Shown here piece by piece: positions 6,188 through 8,362 of a stretch of 8,362 bases of DNA. Origin of the DNA: Methanomassiliicoccaceae archaeon (GTDB taxonomy: Archaea; Thermoplasmatota; Thermoplasmata; Methanomassiliicoccales; Methanomethylophilaceae); NCBI GenBank assembly GCA_031254685.1, contig JAIRTZ010000008.1, positions 1 through 8,362 on the forward strand. The letters are read 5' to 3'. The position numbers and the translations under genes were made by a program. The notes under the pieces are model-generated. The model was not told the DNA's origin and ran no database searches. It saw only the letters and a list, made by a program, of their open reading frames with translations. Numbering within the stretch: the first letter of the stretch is position 1; every line of letters starts with the position of its first letter.

Positions 6188-6865
6188 TCAGCCGATATGT
6201 TTGTCTACATTCTTGTCTTTCATTTCTATTGCTCTTTTTGGTACATCTGATAATGTTATGTGTGATGGAAATACTGTACCGCATTCTTTACATTCGGACA
6301 TATTAGTCGGTCTATTCTTGGGCATAGGATTCCGGCACCACGGACATACGACCCATCTAAGGGTATCATCTGCAACGCAACGTATATGCGCATCCCTTTC
6401 TGACAAAGAGGCTTGATAATTTACATTATTATCTCTCGACTCGATGCTCCTCTTGGGAACCATGATCCAAGTCCAGTCTGACCAATAATTCGTGCCGCAT
6501 TCTTTACATTCAAAATTTTTTCCCGGCAAATCCGCTTTAAAATTAGATTCGCTGCAACCGCACCAGGGGCACATCGCAATTTGTTCCGATGCCTCTTTGA
6601 GATAAGAGAATCCAGCGAAATGCCCTCGGATGTGCATAGTTTCACTTTGTGTTTGGATTAGTTTGTTCCTATTCTTATTCTTTAATGCTATGCTCTTTGC
6701 GGGTACAAGGATCTCTATCTTTATTCCGCTTTTACCAACACGGATGGGTGAATACTTGGTTCCACACCCATCACATCTCGTCAAATATGGAGGCCATTTT
6801 GCTAAGGTGGAAAATCCACACCAAGGGCAGACTGTTACTCTGATAGAATCTTTACCGAGCGACAC
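6188..6865 (-). CDS. Triple zinc-ribbon protein
   Basis: 225 aa made of three tandem modules of one design. Each has CPWC, then a CX2CGT/CX2CG pair, then (M/L/D)VP-K-(S/A)IE-like text ending in K/RD/KNxN. Putative zinc ligands are Cys13/16/31/34, Cys99/102/120/123 and Cys174/177/192/195. The linkers VPAKSIALKNKN, VPKRSIESRDNN and VPKRAIEMKDKN show the repetition clearly. No catalytic domain or signal peptide is visible, so binding of nucleic acid or protein is likely but unspecified. Start: GTG at 6865 (MSLGKDSIRV). An in-frame TGA lies 18 nt upstream, no upstream ATG is possible, and a TATA-like box sits 25 bp before the GTG, implying a leaderless message. The gene is distinctly AT-richer than ygiQ or the protease, a hint of foreign origin. 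The IS lies about 80 bp behind its start. Confidence 0.8.
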   Translation of the reverse strand: MSLGKDSIRVTVCPWCGFSTLAKWPPYLTRCDGCGTKYSPIRVGKSGIKIEILVPAKSIALKNKNRNKLIQTQSETMHIRGHFAGFSYLKEASEQIAMCPWCGCSESNFKADLPGKNFECKECGTNYWSDWTWIMVPKRSIESRDNNVNYQASLSERDAHIRCVADDTLRWVVCPWCRNPMPKNRPTNMSECKECGTVFPSHITLSDVPKRAIEMKDKNVDKHIG

Positions 6866-6885
6866 AAGAGTGTCATTACATTGTC

Positions 6886-6894
6886 ATTATTTAA
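6886..6894 (-). promoter_or_regulatory. TATA box of the zinc-ribbon gene
   Basis: TTAAATAAT on the minus strand (6894-6886), centre 25 bp before the GTG at 6865. This spacing supports GTG as a leaderless start. The IS left inverted repeat begins about 50 bp further upstream, so the promoter itself appears undisturbed by the insertion. Confidence 0.4.
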
Positions 6895-6945
6895 TTTTTC
6901 AAAAAAAACTCGACCTTATGTTGACGTTATTTGAAATGACCAAGA

Positions 6946-6960
6946 ATTGAAAAGTGCGAC
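6946..6960 (+). repeat. IS left subterminal inverted repeat
   Basis: ATTGAAAAGTGCGAC, matching the reverse complement of 8287-8301 at 14 of 15 positions (A versus T at position 8). Similarity stops on both sides of the block. Confidence 0.75.
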
Positions 6961-7001
6961 ATTCGTTACTTACGTAACCAAACAAAAGGAGCGAATGCCG
7001 C
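6956..7001 (+). other. Inverted repeat in the transposase leader, next to its ribosome binding site
   Basis: GCGACATTCG (6956-6965) can pair with CGAATGCCGC (6992-7001), nine of ten pairs. Inside is GTTAC-TTAC-GTAAC (6965-6978). The Shine-Dalgarno AAAGGAG (6985-6991) sits in the loop directly beside the stem, and the ATG at 7002 follows the right arm immediately. The left arm overlaps the IS left inverted repeat. Confidence 0.55.
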
Positions 7002-8021
7002 ATGAGATACATTGGTTTAGACGTACATAAAAAGAACACAACGGCCTGCGTGATATCCGCAGGCGGAAAGGTATTGAAAGAGATGGAAGTGCCCTCAAGC
7101 GCGGACGGCCTAGCGGCCATCCGCGACTTCATGGGGAATCACGAATACTGCGTTATGATGGAGTCGTCAACATATGCGTACCCGGTTTACAGGTATTTTG
7201 ATGACCTCGGGATACAGGCGCACGTGGTCCACGCAAGGAGTCTGAAGGTTGTTACCGATTCCACAAAGAAGACGGACAAGAAGGATGCAAGAACGATCGG
7301 AATAATGCTCAGATTGTGGAAGAAAAAAGAAATCGACGAACTCAAGATGTCCTTCATCCCGACACGCGAACAGTGCGAACTGAAGGACATATGCAGATAC
7401 CGCGAAGAGGTCTCGGCGAAGATCGGCGACGAATCGAGACGGATACGATCTCATCTGGAAAGGAACTGCCAGCCGCTGCCTTATGTATTCAGCGACCTGA
7501 AGACTAGGATAGCGAGAGAATACATCCGCAAGGCGTGGCCCGAGGACCTTACATTGCAGAGACGATTGAACATGTTCGAAGAGCTTCTGACCGAGAGAGA
7601 TTCGGTGGCAAAGAACATCGGATTCAGGATGCCTGGTGGCAACAACGTTGGATTGCTGGAAAAGATAGTCGGAGTGGGAAGGCAGACGGCGATCCAGATC
7701 ATGTCGATGATCATCGACATCGACAGATTCGATGATCCCGAAAAACTGTGCGCGTACTTTGGGATGGTGCCGAGGGTGCATGATTCCGGCGGGAAGGAAC
7801 GTCGCGGCCGCATGACAAAAGAAGGTGACAAGATGATGCGGATGATCATGGAACGCGTGACATTGACACATATTCAATACTGCGATTCAGCGATCACACG
7901 ATATTACAACAGAAAACTCCCGGAGATGGGTGTGAAGAAGGCTCTCATAACGGCGTCGAGGAAGATGCAGATGGTAATATACGCGACCCTTAAGATCCAA
8001 AGGCCGTTCAGGACTACGTAA
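7002..8021 (+). CDS. IS110/IS1111-family DEDD transposase (recombinase)
   Basis: 339 aa, full length for the family and without frameshift. The N-terminal RuvC-like DEDD domain starts YIGLDVHKK (Asp7) and continues with MMESS (Glu54) and KTDKKDA (Asp92, Asp95). The middle part (about 120-215) is helical and charged. The C-terminal Transposase_20 domain holds the helix-hairpin-helix IVGVGRQTA (222-230), FDDPEKLCAYFGMVPR and DSGGKERRGRMTKEG, with Ser262 as candidate nucleophile, then ASRKMQMVIYATLK. These enzymes excise the element as a circle and insert it at sites chosen by a bridge RNA/seekRNA encoded by the element. Start ATG 7002 has AAAGGAG 10 nt upstream. Stop TAA 8019-8021 directly abuts a perfect hairpin. 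Confidence 0.95.
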   Translation: MRYIGLDVHKKNTTACVISAGGKVLKEMEVPSSADGLAAIRDFMGNHEYCVMMESSTYAYPVYRYFDDLGIQAHVVHARSLKVVTDSTKKTDKKDARTIGIMLRLWKKKEIDELKMSFIPTREQCELKDICRYREEVSAKIGDESRRIRSHLERNCQPLPYVFSDLKTRIAREYIRKAWPEDLTLQRRLNMFEELLTERDSVAKNIGFRMPGGNNVGLLEKIVGVGRQTAIQIMSMIIDIDRFDDPEKLCAYFGMVPRVHDSGGKERRGRMTKEGDKMMRMIMERVTLTHIQYCDSAITRYYNRKLPEMGVKKALITASRKMQMVIYATLKIQRPFRTT

Positions 8022-8044
8022 GTCCGCATCGTCTCGATGCGGAC
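8022..8044 (+). other. Perfect 10-bp hairpin after the transposase stop
   Basis: GTCCGCATCG (8022-8031), loop TCT, CGATGCGGAC (8035-8044). It begins on the base after the TAA. A T8 run follows at 8103-8110, 58 nt later, so it is not a classical hairpin-plus-T terminator. It may protect the 3' end of the mRNA or open a structured RNA. Confidence 0.7.
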
Positions 8045-8102
8045 ATCCCATCCGATACCTGCACGCCGTTATGAGTGGATAAGGACAGGGACGATACCGC
8101 CA

Positions 8103-8110
8103 TTTTTTTT
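8103..8110 (+). terminator. T8 run, possible transposase terminator
   Basis: Eight consecutive T residues 81 nt after the transposase stop. Archaeal RNA polymerase can terminate at T-runs without a hairpin. If used, the structured RNA further right would need its own start, for example from the weak TATA-like TAGTAAAATTA at about 8127-8137. Confidence 0.35.
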
Positions 8111-8157
8111 CGCGGACCTTACCGCCTAGTAAAATTACAGAGATGTTCCCGAGATCC

Positions 8158-8287
8158 AAGCCCGAAAAGTCATATTGCCAGATCATACCGCCTAAGGAAA
8201 TTTGGTTGTTCCATGAACAACGGCGGATGCAGGTACAGACCTATTTCAGCGCAAGCTATTTACGGACATGTCAAAATACGCTTAGCG
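8158..8287 (+). ncRNA. Candidate bridge RNA / seekRNA of the IS
   Basis: Two consecutive stem-loops fill the end of the element. Hairpin B pairs CCGCC (8188-8192) with GGCGG (8222-8226) and GTTGTTC (8205-8211) with GAACAAC (8215-8221). It leaves a 12-nt one-sided internal loop (8193-8204) and a triloop CAT. Hairpin C pairs 8250-8261 with 8274-8287 (12 bp, single-base bulges at 8279 and 8284) and leaves a 12-nt terminal loop (8262-8273). Hairpin C ends at the right inverted repeat. Two stems presenting unpaired loops in the non-coding end next to the transposase is the layout of IS110-family guide RNAs. Exact RNA ends are guessed; no covariance was tested. Confidence 0.5.
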
Positions 8288-8301
8288 TCGCACATTTCAA
8301 T
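8287..8301 (-). repeat. IS right subterminal inverted repeat
   Basis: GTCGCACATTTCAAT, reverse complement ATTGAAATGTGCGAC, 14/15 identical to 6946-6960. Its first base also closes hairpin C of the candidate guide RNA, so RNA structure and DNA end are fused. Confidence 0.75.
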
Positions 8302-8362
8302 AAAGGAAAAAGAGTAAATGGTTTTTTTTCCAATGTTAAATCATATGAAAAACAACAATGGC

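Larger units (their letters stand above)
6946..8301 (+). mobile_element. Complete IS110-family element, IS1111-like
   Basis: The element is bounded here by its subterminal inverted repeats (6946-6960 and 8287-8301). True ends should lie a few bases outside, giving about 1.36-1.38 kb, normal for the family. It contains one intact DEDD transposase gene and about 265 bp of structured 3' non-coding DNA. Subterminal repeats and a long 3' rather than 5' non-coding end point to the IS1111 subgroup. No target-site duplication is visible, as usual for IS110. The element looks recent and potentially active. Confidence 0.75.

Noticed and set aside
6900..8335. A-run at 6900-6908 and T-run at 8322-8329 as IS terminal repeats
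   Set aside because: Low-complexity runs in AT-rich DNA; the 15-bp repeats inside are far more specific.
8318..8362. ATG at 8318 open to the window edge (MVFFPMLNHMKNNNG), preceded by AAAGGAAAAAGAG
   Set aside because: Fifteen AT-rich codons without recognisable content are not enough to call a gene; the purine run may be only the IS flank.

Overview
The window looks archaeal. TATA boxes sit about 25 bp upstream of several starts, at least two genes look leaderless, and the large surface protein has an N-terminal signal anchor, GLUG repeats, two Listeria-Bacteroides (Flg_new) repeats and a late membrane segment. My best guess is a gut-type methanogen close to Methanomassiliicoccales/Methanomethylophilus. 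That is an inference from style; no taxonomic marker gene is present.

Left part (1-2862, + strand). The 3' end of a YgiQ-family radical SAM protein is followed by a cytosolic-looking trypsin-like serine protease with a complete His/Asp/Ser triad and a leaderless-type promoter. After it come two copies of a 176-bp direct repeat (about 93% identical, start-to-start offset 290 bp). Each copy carries a hairpin, a TATA box, an operator-like inverted repeat, an 11-codon leader ORF and the first four codons (MYTF) of a downstream reading frame. The first copy leads into a 43-codon orphan frame. The second leads into a 146-codon gene resembling an uncharacterised GIY-YIG-like family with an eroded motif.

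Middle (2863-6187). A convergent 784-aa surface protein lies on the minus strand. Its promoter shares 23 of 25 bases with the promoter/operator of the second repeat, which suggests a common regulator. Behind it lies about 890 bp of AT-rich DNA without a convincing gene. It holds a cluster of 13-bp palindromes of the type TTAACR-N-YGTTAA, including three perfect copies. The first five sites are spaced 99, 32, 99 and 30 bp centre to centre.

Right part (6188-8362). An AT-rich, leaderless-type gene on the minus strand encodes three tandem zinc-ribbon modules. Next to it is an apparently complete IS110-family element of the IS1111 type. It has a DEDD transposase of 339 aa, 15-bp subterminal inverted repeats (14/15 match), and a 265-bp 3' non-coding region folding into three hairpins. 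The last two hairpins each present a 12-nt unpaired loop just inside the right end, which is where a bridge RNA/seekRNA is expected. This candidate guide RNA, the duplicated promoter cassette with its shared operator, and the palindrome array are the main points for follow-up.
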